A stretch of DNA of 64,000 nucleotides, taken from contig NZ_QVTD01000017.1 of assembly GCF_003429105.1 (NCBI RefSeq), forward strand, positions 1 through 64,000, in the 5' to 3' direction. The notes beneath the pieces were generated by a model that was not told where the DNA came from, ran no database searches, and saw nothing but the letters and a program-made list of their open reading frames with translations. A program made the position numbers and the translations under genes. Positions 1 to 6,911 of the stretch are shown here, piece by piece (within the stretch, counting starts at the first letter, position 1; every line of letters starts with the position of its first letter). The stretch comes from Peribacillus glennii (GTDB lineage Bacteria; Bacillota; Bacilli; Bacillales; DSM-1321).

Positions 1-97
1 ACAAGACCACATTGACGGTTACTGCGAAAGATAAAGCTGGAAACGTGAGCAAAAAGGCTACGGTTAGAGTGGCCAAACATTAAGCGATGGCTCTGCA
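1..97 (+). repeat. 97-bp direct repeat, copy 1 (gene tail plus half a terminator)
   Basis: Positions 1-97 are identical to 1166-1262. The repeat covers the Ig-like gene tail, its stop codon and the left arm (GCTCTGCA) of its terminator. It may extend further left, outside the window. In copy 1 the sequence diverges exactly inside the terminator hairpin, so this copy has lost the right arm. Copy 2 keeps the full hairpin. Confidence 0.9.
3..83 (+). CDS. C-terminal end of a secreted Ig-like surface protein (partial)
   Basis: An open frame enters from the left edge of the window and stops with TAA at 81-83, giving 26 residues that end in AKDKAGNVSKKATVRVAKH. The pattern (alternating beta residues, a D-x-x-G-N-x-S turn, then a final strand) matches the last strands of the bacterial Ig-like module (Big_6 type) that also closes three other surface proteins in this window (at 15.2, 37.8 and 56.8 kb). 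The gene is therefore probably another secreted or wall-associated protein whose body lies to the left. The same tail occurs again, base for base, at 1168-1248. Confidence 0.6.
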   Translation, partial: KTTLTVTAKDKAGNVSKKATVRVAKH

Positions 98-103
98 TGA
101 GAG

Positions 104-237
104 AGGTGTCTGTCACTCCCCGAATTTTCTTGTTTCACAAATTGTTACACGAAATAGGGTAAATAAAATCTAATAATTTAGTTTGAGTATGGAAAGCTGC
201 ATGGAGAGTATGATTTCTCCAGGGCTTTTCTTTTTTT
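104..237 (+). repeat. 134-bp intergenic repeat element, copy A, with its own terminator
   Basis: This segment matches 16967-17100 with only about ten differences. It opens with a GGTG(T/C)CTGTCACTCC motif, contains TGTTTCACAAATTGTTACAC, and ends in a hairpin with a T tract. It lies directly behind the truncated terminator of the Ig-like gene tail, so it may have replaced that terminator. The rest of the interval up to the next gene (238-441) is AT-rich and holds no other feature that I can support. Confidence 0.8.
191..237 (+). terminator. Hairpin terminator inside repeat copy A
   Basis: GAAAGC pairs with GGCTTTTC and an inner GGAGA pairs with TCTCC, followed by a run of seven T. The same imperfect double stem is kept in copy B at 17053-17100, with compensating changes only in the loop. 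Confidence 0.65.
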
Positions 238-441
238 GTTTGACTCTGTTCTGGATGATTGTTGCCTAGGGATATTTTTCTTCCAAGGGCGGGTCAGTTA
301 AATAAGAATTATTTTTTGTGGTTGAAGGAGAAATAGAGAATAAAGGCGAATGTTTATTTTAACTGCTACATATTTGTCATATATTTAATTCTGTTATTGG
401 ATAGTAATTTAAGGGAAATAAACTTAGGGGAGTTGTTTTGT

Positions 442-744
442 ATGGTTAAGATGACAGTTATTTATGAACAGCCAAAGGACAAAGAGGGATTTGAAAACCA
501 TTATTATGACGTTCATATTCCTCTTGTTCAGAAACTGCCGAATTTAAAAAATTTAAGCTATCAAAATGTGTTACAGACTCAGAATACGGAGGCCGATTTA
601 TACTTGATGGCACAACTTGAATTTGAAAACATGGAAGCCTTCCAAGAATCAATGGCTTCAGAAATAGGTCAGGAAGCCCAAAATGATGTTGGAAATCTTG
701 TTAAGTTTTTAAATAAGCCGCCTGTCATCTTAATTAGTCAATAA
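442..744 (+). CDS. EthD family protein (small dimeric alpha-beta barrel)
   Basis: The 100-residue product begins MVKMTVIYEQPKDKEGFENH and keeps the EthD-domain signature: a first strand with a 'YEQPxDxxxFxxHY' pattern, then 'HIPLVQKLPNLK', then an 'LYLMAQLEFENMEAFQESMAS' strand-helix and a closing 'VLISQ'. EthD proteins are ferredoxin-like dimers. Some assist cytochrome P450 degradation systems, but most have no known role. I start at ATG 442 because AGGGGAG lies ten bases upstream; an ATG at 397 in frame lacks a ribosome site. A hairpin terminator follows. The gene sits alone between the two 97-bp repeat copies, next to an IS1595 remnant, so it may have arrived or been moved with that rearrangement. 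Confidence 0.8.
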   Translation: MVKMTVIYEQPKDKEGFENHYYDVHIPLVQKLPNLKNLSYQNVLQTQNTEADLYLMAQLEFENMEAFQESMASEIGQEAQNDVGNLVKFLNKPPVILISQ

Positions 745-780
745 GAAATTTACAACTAAAAGCGGGTACGTTAGTTTTAA

Positions 781-806
781 AAGAGATAGCAGTCTCTTTT
801 TTTTTT
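781..806 (+). terminator. Terminator of the EthD gene
   Basis: AGAGA pairs with TCTCT across a six-base loop, followed by ten T. It lies 37 bases after the EthD stop codon. Confidence 0.75.
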
Positions 807-858
807 GACTTAAGCAACACTTTAATAAATGGCTCAATTGGCATTCGTTGGCCCGTAC

Positions 859-1165
859 TTAACCCACGTCTCTAATGGTTTCAACTGTTGTAAAAGTCGG
901 TCTCTGACAAGAGACTAGTAACATTTCTTTCGTTCTGTCTAGTGAAGGAATTTTTTTGTTCAGTTCCAGGAACCGGTGCCAAGACAAATAGTTGTGAAGA
1001 TATTTTGTCGCCACTCCTTGAAAACGGTCCATCCATTTTTTTAGTCGCTTATGATAGCCATTAAGGTGTTGAATATGATAGATTCCTTTTCGTTATATTC
1101 TTTTTTGCTTAGGTTAAGGGCTTCGTGTTGAAGACCCTTTTCCGTTACGATTAACCCACAGAAAC
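859..1165 (-). pseudogene. IS1595-family transposase, C-terminal remnant
   Basis: On the minus strand one frame reads [19 protein letters not shown], then [19 protein letters not shown], and ends at a TAA at 859-861 after 'VETIRDVG'. This is the C-terminal signature of IS1595/ISXO2-like DDE transposases (a YHIQxxNGYH segment followed by GVATKYLxNYLxW). An upstream piece, EKGLQHEALNLSKKEY, is in a different frame, so at least one frameshift is present, and the N-terminal two thirds are missing. The remnant stops abruptly at the 97-bp repeat at 1166. It cannot encode an active enzyme. Confidence 0.75.
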
Positions 1166-1262
1166 ACAAGACCACATTGACGGTTACTGCGAAAGATAAA
1201 GCTGGAAACGTGAGCAAAAAGGCTACGGTTAGAGTGGCCAAACATTAAGCGATGGCTCTGCA
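1166..1262 (+). repeat. 97-bp direct repeat, copy 2 (duplicated Ig-like gene tail)
   Basis: This is an exact copy of positions 1-97. It contains a headless 26-codon tail of the Ig-like protein (1168-1248) with no start codon or ribosome site. It abuts the truncated IS1595 remnant on the left, and the intact terminator hairpin begins inside it on the right. Confidence 0.9.
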
Positions 1263-1292
1263 GGGAAATTTCTGCAGAGCATTTCTTTTTTT
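1255..1292 (+). terminator. Complete terminator of the Ig-like gene tail
   Basis: GCTCTGCAG pairs perfectly with CTGCAGAGC across an eight-base loop and is followed by a T-rich tract. Only the left arm of this hairpin is present at 89-97. Confidence 0.85.
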
Positions 1293-1444
1293 ATAGATGC
1301 TTAATAAAAAAATTTCCTTCCACATGCTACTTTTGGGCCGTATGGCGTTATAAAAGGGGTGAAGGAAGAAACGATCTAGCTGTGTATGCCGGATACGCGG
1401 TCCGAGGTTTCTGAATTAAAAATTTTTAAAAAGGAGCAGGTCTG

Positions 1445-2200
1445 ATGAATCAATTAGTAGTGAAGGATACCCCGTTGCTGGTCTTACCGTCTCTGGCGCT
1501 GGAAATCGGGCTGAACGAGGCGATGATGCTTCAACAGATCCATTATTGGCTGTGTAAAAGCGACAATTGGGTCGAGGGGAAAAAGTGGGTGTATAACACC
1601 TATCAAGAGTGGAACAGGCAGCTGCCGTTTTGGTCTCTTAATACGGTAAAGCGGACGGTGAGGGCTTTGGAGGATATGGGGTACCTTATTTCGAATCGGT
1701 TTAACTACAGCAAGATGGATCAAACGAAGTGGTATACCATTAATTACGAAAAACTCGCTGGTTTGGAGAAAGGGCTGGCAGAGGCCCATTCTGGCCCTTC
1801 ACAGGTCCATCATGATGTGTTATCAGATGAAAAAAGAGACGCGCAAGGGCTCAGCGTGGGCCAAGCAATACCAGAGATTACTACAGAGACTACAACAGAG
1901 AAAAAAGATATATTGCCTGTCAGGGAGATCATTGAATACCTCAATCAAAAAACGAATGCAGCCTACAAGCCGACTACCAGAAAAAACCAGGAGTTCATTA
2001 GAGCCAGGTTCCGGGAGGGGTTTACCCTGGAGGATTTTAAGAAGGTGATTGACCTAAAGGCCTCTGAATGGCTGAATGATCCGCATTGGAGCAAGTTCCT
2101 CCGGCCGGAGACTTTATTCGGGACGAAGTTTGAATCCTATTTGAACCAGAAGCCTGGGAAGAAAAAATGGCGGAGGGAGGAATTTGATTTACATGACTAA
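1445..2200 (+). CDS. Phage-type replication initiation protein, DnaD-like
   Basis: This 251-residue cytoplasmic protein has a winged-helix-like N-terminal part, with a helix-turn-helix around residues 64-85 (LNTVKRTVRALEDMGYL). A variable linker follows at about 105-158. The C-terminal domain at about 160-235 matches the conserved phage domain TIGR02220 (EIIEYLNQKT, then KPTTRKNQEFIRAR, then FLRPETLFGTKFESYLNQ). In phages such proteins bind the origin and recruit the helicase loader. AAGGAG precedes the ATG. The stop overlaps the next gene, so it heads a three-gene operon with the loader and helicase, like the SPP1 g38-g39-g40 set. No phage structural or lysis gene is nearby. Confidence 0.85.
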   Translation: MNQLVVKDTPLLVLPSLALEIGLNEAMMLQQIHYWLCKSDNWVEGKKWVYNTYQEWNRQLPFWSLNTVKRTVRALEDMGYLISNRFNYSKMDQTKWYTINYEKLAGLEKGLAEAHSGPSQVHHDVLSDEKRDAQGLSVGQAIPEITTETTTEKKDILPVREIIEYLNQKTNAAYKPTTRKNQEFIRARFREGFTLEDFKKVIDLKASEWLNDPHWSKFLRPETLFGTKFESYLNQKPGKKKWRREEFDLHD

Positions 2201-2537
2201 GCATGAACTCTTTACGATACTGGAATTGATCACGGCGTATTATGACCAGTTTGAGTTGGACCAGAAGAAAATTGATGCCTGGCATGATGTCTTAAGGTCC
2301 TGCTCGTTCGAATCCGTGAAAGCAAGGCTTACGTCATTTGCAGCTGTATCGGCTTTTCCTCCTAAAGTTTCGGATCTCGTTGGAGCAGGGGCTGTTGGTT
2401 GCTGCCGTGCCATTCCTGATGTGAAGGAGACTCTAGTGATCCTTGAAACCCGCCATAAGCCCGCATCGAAAGAGGTCATCAAGCAGGAATTGGCCCACAT
2501 GAGAGAGATACTGGGTATCAGGGAGGCTCGGATGTGA
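2193..2537 (+). CDS. Replicative helicase loader/inhibitor, SPP1 G39P-like
   Basis: The 114-residue product begins MTKHELFTILELITAYYDQF and contains WHDVLRSCSFESVKARL and the 'FPPKVSDLV' segment, the pattern of the Inhibitor_G39P family. These proteins hold the hexameric DnaB-type helicase inactive and hand it to the origin-binding protein. GGAGGGAGG lies 12 bases before ATG 2193. A TTG at 2184 in the same frame is too close to that site, so I prefer the ATG. It overlaps the upstream stop by eight bases and its own stop overlaps the helicase GTG start, indicating translational coupling. A decayed second copy lies at about 19012-19232. Confidence 0.8.
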   Translation: MTKHELFTILELITAYYDQFELDQKKIDAWHDVLRSCSFESVKARLTSFAAVSAFPPKVSDLVGAGAVGCCRAIPDVKETLVILETRHKPASKEVIKQELAHMREILGIREARM

Positions 2538-3826
2538 TTGAGGTGATGGAATTGTTTAATCAGGAAGCGGAAGAGGCGGTGGTGGGTGCCCTTTTTCTGG
2601 AGGATGGCCTGATAAGGGAATGCGTCCTTGAGCCGGAACAGTTATACCATACCAGGCTGAAACGGATCCTATGGGCCATGAAGCGGGCAGATGCTAAAGG
2701 GAAACCCATTGACGTGATCTCGGTGATGGAGGAGATTGGCACACATAATCTACATAAAATTGGCGGCATCGGTTATATAACCGAATTGGCAGGCAGCGTT
2801 CCTACCACTGCGAATTTCGGTTTTTACCAGGACATAGTTCTCGAATACTTTCAAAAAAGGAAGGCCGTCGAGGTTGCGGGCAGGATTATGGAGGAGGCCA
2901 AAACGGAGGATATAGGCCGCACCATTCATCACGGAATTCAGGAGCTTATGAAAATTGATAAACACGGAAGCAAGGAAGATGGATGCATCCTTCCTTGCCT
3001 GACTGAAATATATAATGATTGTGAAACGGAGTATCCAGACATAACCGGGATTCCCTCCGGCTTCAAGAAGCTGGACAAACTGACAGGCGGTTTTCAGGAA
3101 TCTGACTTTATCGTCATAGGAGCCCGCCCCAGTGTCGGGAAGACCGCCTTTGCCATGAATATCTCTACTTACGCTGCACATAGTGATGCGTGCCTTGTCT
3201 TTTCTTTGGAAATGGCCAAGAAGCAGCTTTTGAAGCGGGCGACCAGTTCCCTTGGGGATATTTCCAACCAGAAAATGAGAAATCCCCAAAAACTGCTTGG
3301 GGATGAGGACTGGATGAAGCTTTCCAAGGCCATGGGGATGCTGTCTACGTCAAATCTTCAAATCTATGACAAGGCTGGAATGGACCTGCGCTATATTTGG
3401 TCCCAGGTCCGCAAGGCAAGAAGGATGCTGGGGGATGAAAAAAGGATGCTTGTTATTATCGATTATCTGCAGCTGATTGTCGGGGATGGGAGCAAGCCGA
3501 ACCGGCAGGCGGAAATAAGCGAAATCAGCCGGGGATTGAAGCACATGGCAAGGGAGCTGAATGCAGCAGTCATTGCCCTGTCCCAGCTAAGCCGGGGTGT
3601 GGAAAGCCGGCAAAATAAACGGCCGATGCTGTCGGATCTCCGTGAAAGCGGCCAAATCGAACAGGATGCCGATCTCATCGCCTTCTTGTACAGGGATGAT
3701 TACTATAGCTTGGATTCCGAAGAGAAAAACATTGTGGAAGTCATCCTGGCGAAGCAAAGGAATGGTCCAATCGGGACGGTAAAACTTACTTTTCATAAGG
3801 AAATTGGAAGGTTTGAAGAGGGATAG
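2534..3826 (+). CDS. dnaB: Replicative DNA helicase, DnaB family
   Basis: The product has 430 residues. The N-terminal DnaB helical domain covers about 1-100. The RecA-like ATPase domain covers about 170-430, with Walker A GARPSVGKT at 196-204, Walker B VIIDYLQL at 307-314, and a late DLRESGQIEQDAD segment typical of DnaB. It unwinds the fork as a hexamer, fuelled by NTP hydrolysis. The GTG start at 2534 is preceded seven bases upstream by GGGAGG and overlaps the loader stop. Length and motifs are normal, so the enzyme looks functional. With the two genes before it, it forms a phage-like initiation module and is likely a domesticated or residual prophage copy beside the host's own helicase. 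Confidence 0.92.
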   Translation: MIEVMELFNQEAEEAVVGALFLEDGLIRECVLEPEQLYHTRLKRILWAMKRADAKGKPIDVISVMEEIGTHNLHKIGGIGYITELAGSVPTTANFGFYQDIVLEYFQKRKAVEVAGRIMEEAKTEDIGRTIHHGIQELMKIDKHGSKEDGCILPCLTEIYNDCETEYPDITGIPSGFKKLDKLTGGFQESDFIVIGARPSVGKTAFAMNISTYAAHSDACLVFSLEMAKKQLLKRATSSLGDISNQKMRNPQKLLGDEDWMKLSKAMGMLSTSNLQIYDKAGMDLRYIWSQVRKARRMLGDEKRMLVIIDYLQLIVGDGSKPNRQAEISEISRGLKHMARELNAAVIALSQLSRGVESRQNKRPMLSDLRESGQIEQDADLIAFLYRDDYYSLDSEEKNIVEVILAKQRNGPIGTVKLTFHKEIGRFEEG

Positions 3827-4205
3827 GCCTTTTTTAAATCCGCAAAGTAAAGAAGAAGCGAAAAGCCATTTCCAGTAAGATAAGTAGTTCAGATGTGGGG
3901 AAAATGTAAAAACAGAAATGAAATAACATACTAAAAACACATTGTGTATAGCTCCATAAATAGTAGTACAAATAGCAAACAAAAAACGCTTGGATTAGAT
4001 TCCAAGCGTTTCGTTTTGTTATTGTCTTGTTCAACTAAAGCACCCGTTAGTTTAAGTGCATTCCTTCACATTCTGTTCGTATTGTTCATTAACTTTTGTC
4101 AATAACATTAATAAAAATAAAAGTGCCACCAGTCATGATGACACTTAAACTCTTTTCCCTTAGTTACTCACGTACTTTATGGTAACACTTAACTGTAAAC
4201 AAAGG
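3827..4205. other. Intergenic stretch with two terminators
   Basis: This stretch lies between the helicase operon and a convergent membrane-protein gene. It holds the strong hairpin at 3984-4020, a GCACCCGTTAGTT motif copy at 4040-4058, and a weaker hairpin at about 4119-4146 suited to the minus-strand gene. Short open frames here show no family pattern or ribosome site. Confidence 0.5.
3984..4020. terminator. Bidirectional terminator after the helicase operon
   Basis: AAACGCTTGGA pairs perfectly with TCCAAGCGTTT, with an A run on the left and a T-rich run on the right. It is about 160 bases beyond the helicase stop. Confidence 0.75.
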
Positions 4206-4640
4206 CTATTTACTTGTTACTATTAACTTTCGTGTTTTGGCATTATATATTTTATAACTAATTTCAAACTCATGGTCTTTTGTAACTGTCACCTCACAAT
4301 AATAAGGGATTGACTTTCCATAAGCATCTAGTGCAGGAATATCTCTGAAGGAAAACATTTCATCTGTATCGAGCATTTCAAAATCTGCTTCAGAAGAACG
4401 ACCTGATGAATCTATTTCGATAACACATTTCCCACTGACGACATCATATTCCTTAAGCACAACATATTTTAAACTTGGGAGAGTAACAACTAAAAGTAAA
4501 ACACCAAATAAAAAGGCTAAAAAGCATTTACTTATTTCTAATAATGGGTAGTCTTTGTCAATTAACATTAGAATGAAGTAAATTGCTGAGCCTACTACAA
4601 ACAATACTCCAAGTATGAGCATTAAGTAATAAAAAAACAT
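4206..4640 (-). CDS. Small membrane protein of unknown function
   Basis: The product has 144 residues. Two hydrophobic helices are clear, at about 4-26 (YYLMLILGVLFVVGSAIYFIL) and 36-55 (ISKCFLAFLFGVLLLVVTLP). A soluble beta-rich tail of roughly 90 residues with many acidic positions (EIDSSGRSSEADFEMLDTDE) follows. AGGAAGTG precedes the ATG. I do not recognise the family. The tail probably faces outside if the hairpin inserts with both ends on the same side, but the sequence does not settle this. The gene is a single unit, flanked on both sides by copies of a CCGTTAGTTTAAGTG motif (4040-4058 and 4703-4720). Confidence 0.65.
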   Translation of the reverse strand: MFFYYLMLILGVLFVVGSAIYFILMLIDKDYPLLEISKCFLAFLFGVLLLVVTLPSLKYVVLKEYDVVSGKCVIEIDSSGRSSEADFEMLDTDEMFSFRDIPALDAYGKSIPYYCEVTVTKDHEFEISYKIYNAKTRKLIVTSK

Positions 4641-4865
4641 TTTTCACTTCCTATAACAACTCTTCTGTTTCTTACATTGTAACATAGTTATTCCACTAAC
4701 CTGCCCCGTTAGTTTAAGTGTACCACTTCACAATCTCAATAGAGTAAGGTTATTGAGACAAACATAAATTATTGTAAAACAAGGATTCTCAAAGTCTCAT
4801 ACGACTTGTCTCAAAAATCTTACCGTTGTAAATCCGAACTTTCCTGACTGTACCCCTAATTGGTG

Positions 4866-4871
4866 TATAAT
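4866..4871 (+). promoter_or_regulatory. Possible -10 element for the 4910-5302 gene
   Basis: A perfect TATAAT lies 38 bases before the start codon, with a poor -35-like TCCTGA 18 bases further upstream. The TGTG just after it and the short leader to the GGAGG are consistent with a housekeeping promoter. Confidence 0.45.
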
Positions 4872-4909
4872 AGTGTGAAGAAATTTTATATTAACGGAGG
4901 GTAATGAAA

Positions 4910-5302
4910 ATGAAGATTTTGTTTGATGAAACATACACGTCAAATGACGGAAAGCGATCAAGCAGGAATATTTGGTATGGATATGCTGATATATCTGTTG
5001 ATGGTGAGTATGGAAAAAACATTAAGCTTAATGAAGATTTTATGGATAATTTATGCGAAATAATAAAAAATGACTTATCAAAGAATGCAGCAAATCCGCC
5101 TACTGAAACTAACTGGTATTTCTATGGAAGTGCTGTAACTCAGGACGCTATTGGAGACAATATCCGTCCAACAATTATGGTTCGTGAGAGATCTGACGAG
5201 TTTATAACTAATTTTAATATCAGTGACCACGATTTTGCTGTAAATATTGATGCTATTCTGTTGTTTAAGGCGGATTTTGAAAAACGTTTAGCGAGTCATT
5301 GA
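4910..5302 (+). CDS. Hypothetical cytoplasmic protein
   Basis: The 130-residue, acidic product begins MKILFDETYTSNDGKRSSRN. It has no signal peptide or membrane segment, and no motif that I can tie to a family. It contains the aromatic strings NIWYGYADISV and ETNWYFYGS and looks like a single alpha-beta domain. GGAGG sits nine bases before ATG 4910; an in-frame ATG at 4904 is too close to that site. A perfect TATAAT lies upstream and a hairpin terminator follows at 5339-5376, so it is a complete single-gene unit. Function unknown. Confidence 0.65.
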   Translation: MKILFDETYTSNDGKRSSRNIWYGYADISVDGEYGKNIKLNEDFMDNLCEIIKNDLSKNAANPPTETNWYFYGSAVTQDAIGDNIRPTIMVRERSDEFITNFNISDHDFAVNIDAILLFKADFEKRLASH

Positions 5303-5338
5303 TGAGTAATATCAGTATAAGCATTTTCAAACTATTTG

Positions 5339-5376
5339 AGGGGATGATTTCATAATGAATTCATTCTCCTTTTTTA
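5339..5376 (+). terminator. Probable terminator of the 4910-5302 gene
   Basis: GGGGATGA pairs imperfectly with TTCATTCTCC around an AATGAATTCATT palindrome, followed by six T. The rest of 5303-5627 holds only a small hairpin (AGCCGTC/GACGGCT at 5475-5493) and a GCTAACGCACCCTTTAGC motif at 5504-5521. Confidence 0.5.
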
Positions 5377-5627
5377 TGTGGTGGGGTCTTTTTTGTGGAG
5401 GAAAAGGACATTTAAAAATACAGATTGTGAATAATTACACTTAAATTAAACTGCCCCGATAGCACAATAAGAAAAGCCGTCAACATGACGGCTATGAACC
5501 TAAGCTAACGCACCCTTTAGCATTCCTGTAGATCATTATTTTTGAACTTTGATAAAAATAAGGGCTCCTCAGCAAGATTTAAGAGTAGACTCGACTCTAA
5601 CCCAAAACCTTAGGAGGAACCCTTACT

Positions 5628-5985
5628 ATGAAGTTTAAAATGCAGGACAAACAAAATCAACTAATAGAAAGAATTTCTGATAAGCATCTCGTTGTTGGGG
5701 TGGATATTGCACAACAATTTTACGTAGCCAGAGCTGTCAATTTTTATGGGATTGTAGTTGGAGATGCAATCACTTTTGAAAAAAATGTTTGCGACATTAT
5801 TAAACTGGATATACGAGATTAAAAGAATACATAAACTTGAAGTGGCGATGGTCGGTATGGAACCCGCAAGGACATTACTGGATCAACCTTTCAAAATGGT
5901 TAATAAAGCAAGATATTGAAGTAGTAACGGTTAATCCTCATTTGGTAAAAAGTAATAAATAAAACCGCGATAAATCATACTAACA
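5628..5985 (+). pseudogene. IS110-family transposase, N-terminal remnant
   Basis: After a good ribosome site (AGGAGG) the first frame reads 64 residues with HLVVGVDIAQQFYVARAVNF, the start of the DEDD RuvC-like domain of IS110 transposases (the first catalytic Asp is in VGVD). The frame then breaks. The next conserved blocks reappear in other frames: MVGMEP, then QGHYWINLSKWLIKQDIEVV, then TVNPHLVK, with a TAA where a Glu codon would be expected before NRD. The rest of the enzyme, including the C-terminal serine domain, is missing. The segment from 5986 to 6131 is not recognisable. Confidence 0.8.
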
Positions 5986-6131
5986 ATAAATTTAACGACA
6001 CTATCCATTGCTCACCTAATCCTATTCAAGTTATCTTTGGGCTTGCTTTCTTTGTAAGATTACAATCTGAACGTTCACCATACTTCCGTTTCAACATTGG
6101 AGCATCAGGATTATTATTAGAATAGTATATG

Positions 6132-6177
6132 AAAAGGAATCCACCTTAGGGAAGTTACCTCAGGCGGATTCCTTTTT
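6132..6177. terminator. Bidirectional terminator of the 6194-6856 gene
   Basis: AAAGGAATCC pairs perfectly with GGATTCCTTT, with A and T runs on the outer sides. It lies 17 bases beyond the stop of the minus-strand gene. Confidence 0.75.
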
Positions 6178-6193
6178 GCGCTGCATGCGTCAG

Positions 6194-6856
6194 CTATTCA
6201 ATAGTGATTACATCGAGCTCATCGGTTTCATTTAATTTCTTTTGCAGGTCAGTGACGGTTTTAAGCTTTAATGCGGTGTATTTAATATTTTTGTCGTTTT
6301 TGATATATACACCGCTGTCGCTCTTGTATAACTTTGTTTTGCTATTATAGCTGTAAATCCTAATTTCACTGCCTGCTTTGACAGTTTTGTACTTTACCGG
6401 CTTTTTCTTTTTGTCCAATTTCCAAAGGGTTGTATTTTTGAGCACGGTGGCTTTTCCTGTCATGCCCTTTTTGATCTCGACTTTTCCCCAAATCAATTTC
6501 TTATTGGCGGGCGTTTTTTCCAGTTGTTTGTCGATCAGCAATGTTTCCGGGATGGCTGTATAACGAATGCTGCTCGTTTTTTTAATGAAAAGCCCTTTCT
6601 CAAGACCATAGTATGGACTTTTATAGCTGACAGTACGGTAGACCTTGCCCTTTTTTGCTTTCCCGCTTTTTATGAATTTTCCATTGGAATCTTTTTTCAA
6701 TAGATCCGTATCTTTTAAGATTTCGACTTTTCCGGTCATGCCAGTCGTTACTTCAACTTTCCCCCACATTACCTTCGCCGATGTCTGATTCGGCATAGCA
6801 AAAGAAAAAAGAAGAACAAAAGCGATCAGAAAAGAGATTGCTTGAAACTTTCTCAT
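6194..6856 (-). CDS. Secreted protein with two SH3-like 'WG...KYTA' domains
   Basis: The product has 220 residues. A signal peptide (MRKFQAISFLIAFVLLFSFA, cleavage near TSA-KV) is followed by two tandem copies of one domain. Copy 1, about 29-107, runs from WGKVEVTTGMTGKVEILKD to IRYTAIPETLL. Copy 2, about 120-200, runs from WGKVEIKKGMTGKATVLKN to IKYTALKL. Each is a beta-rich unit of roughly 75 residues with a G-M-T-G-K-V turn and a late Tyr-Thr-Ala strand, reminiscent of bacterial SH3 folds. The same domain forms the N-terminus of the BMP protein at 55.2 kb. GGGAGG lies seven bases before ATG 6856; an upstream in-frame ATG at 6871 lacks one. Extracellular; a binding role in the wall is inferred. 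Confidence 0.7.
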   Translation of the reverse strand: MRKFQAISFLIAFVLLFSFAMPNQTSAKVMWGKVEVTTGMTGKVEILKDTDLLKKDSNGKFIKSGKAKKGKVYRTVSYKSPYYGLEKGLFIKKTSSIRYTAIPETLLIDKQLEKTPANKKLIWGKVEIKKGMTGKATVLKNTTLWKLDKKKKPVKYKTVKAGSEIRIYSYNSKTKLYKSDSGVYIKNDKNIKYTALKLKTVTDLQKKLNETDELDVITIE

Positions 6857-6911
6857 CCAGCTGCCTCCCAAATGTATTGATAGGCAGGAAGGGTATTCCT
6901 TCCTGCACCAA

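Noticed and set aside
1445-3826. Intact prophage
   Set aside because: Only the three replication genes are present; no integrase, repressor, packaging, structural or lysis gene is seen in the window.
3834-4034. Minus-strand frame after the helicase gene
   Set aside because: The translation is membrane-like by AT bias only, it overlaps a terminator, and it has no ribosome site.
5986-6131. Possible coding fragment (FGLAFFVRLQSERSPYFRFN) after the IS110 remnant
   Set aside because: Both strands can be read as short protein-like pieces, neither has a start site, and I could not assign either to the IS or to a gene.
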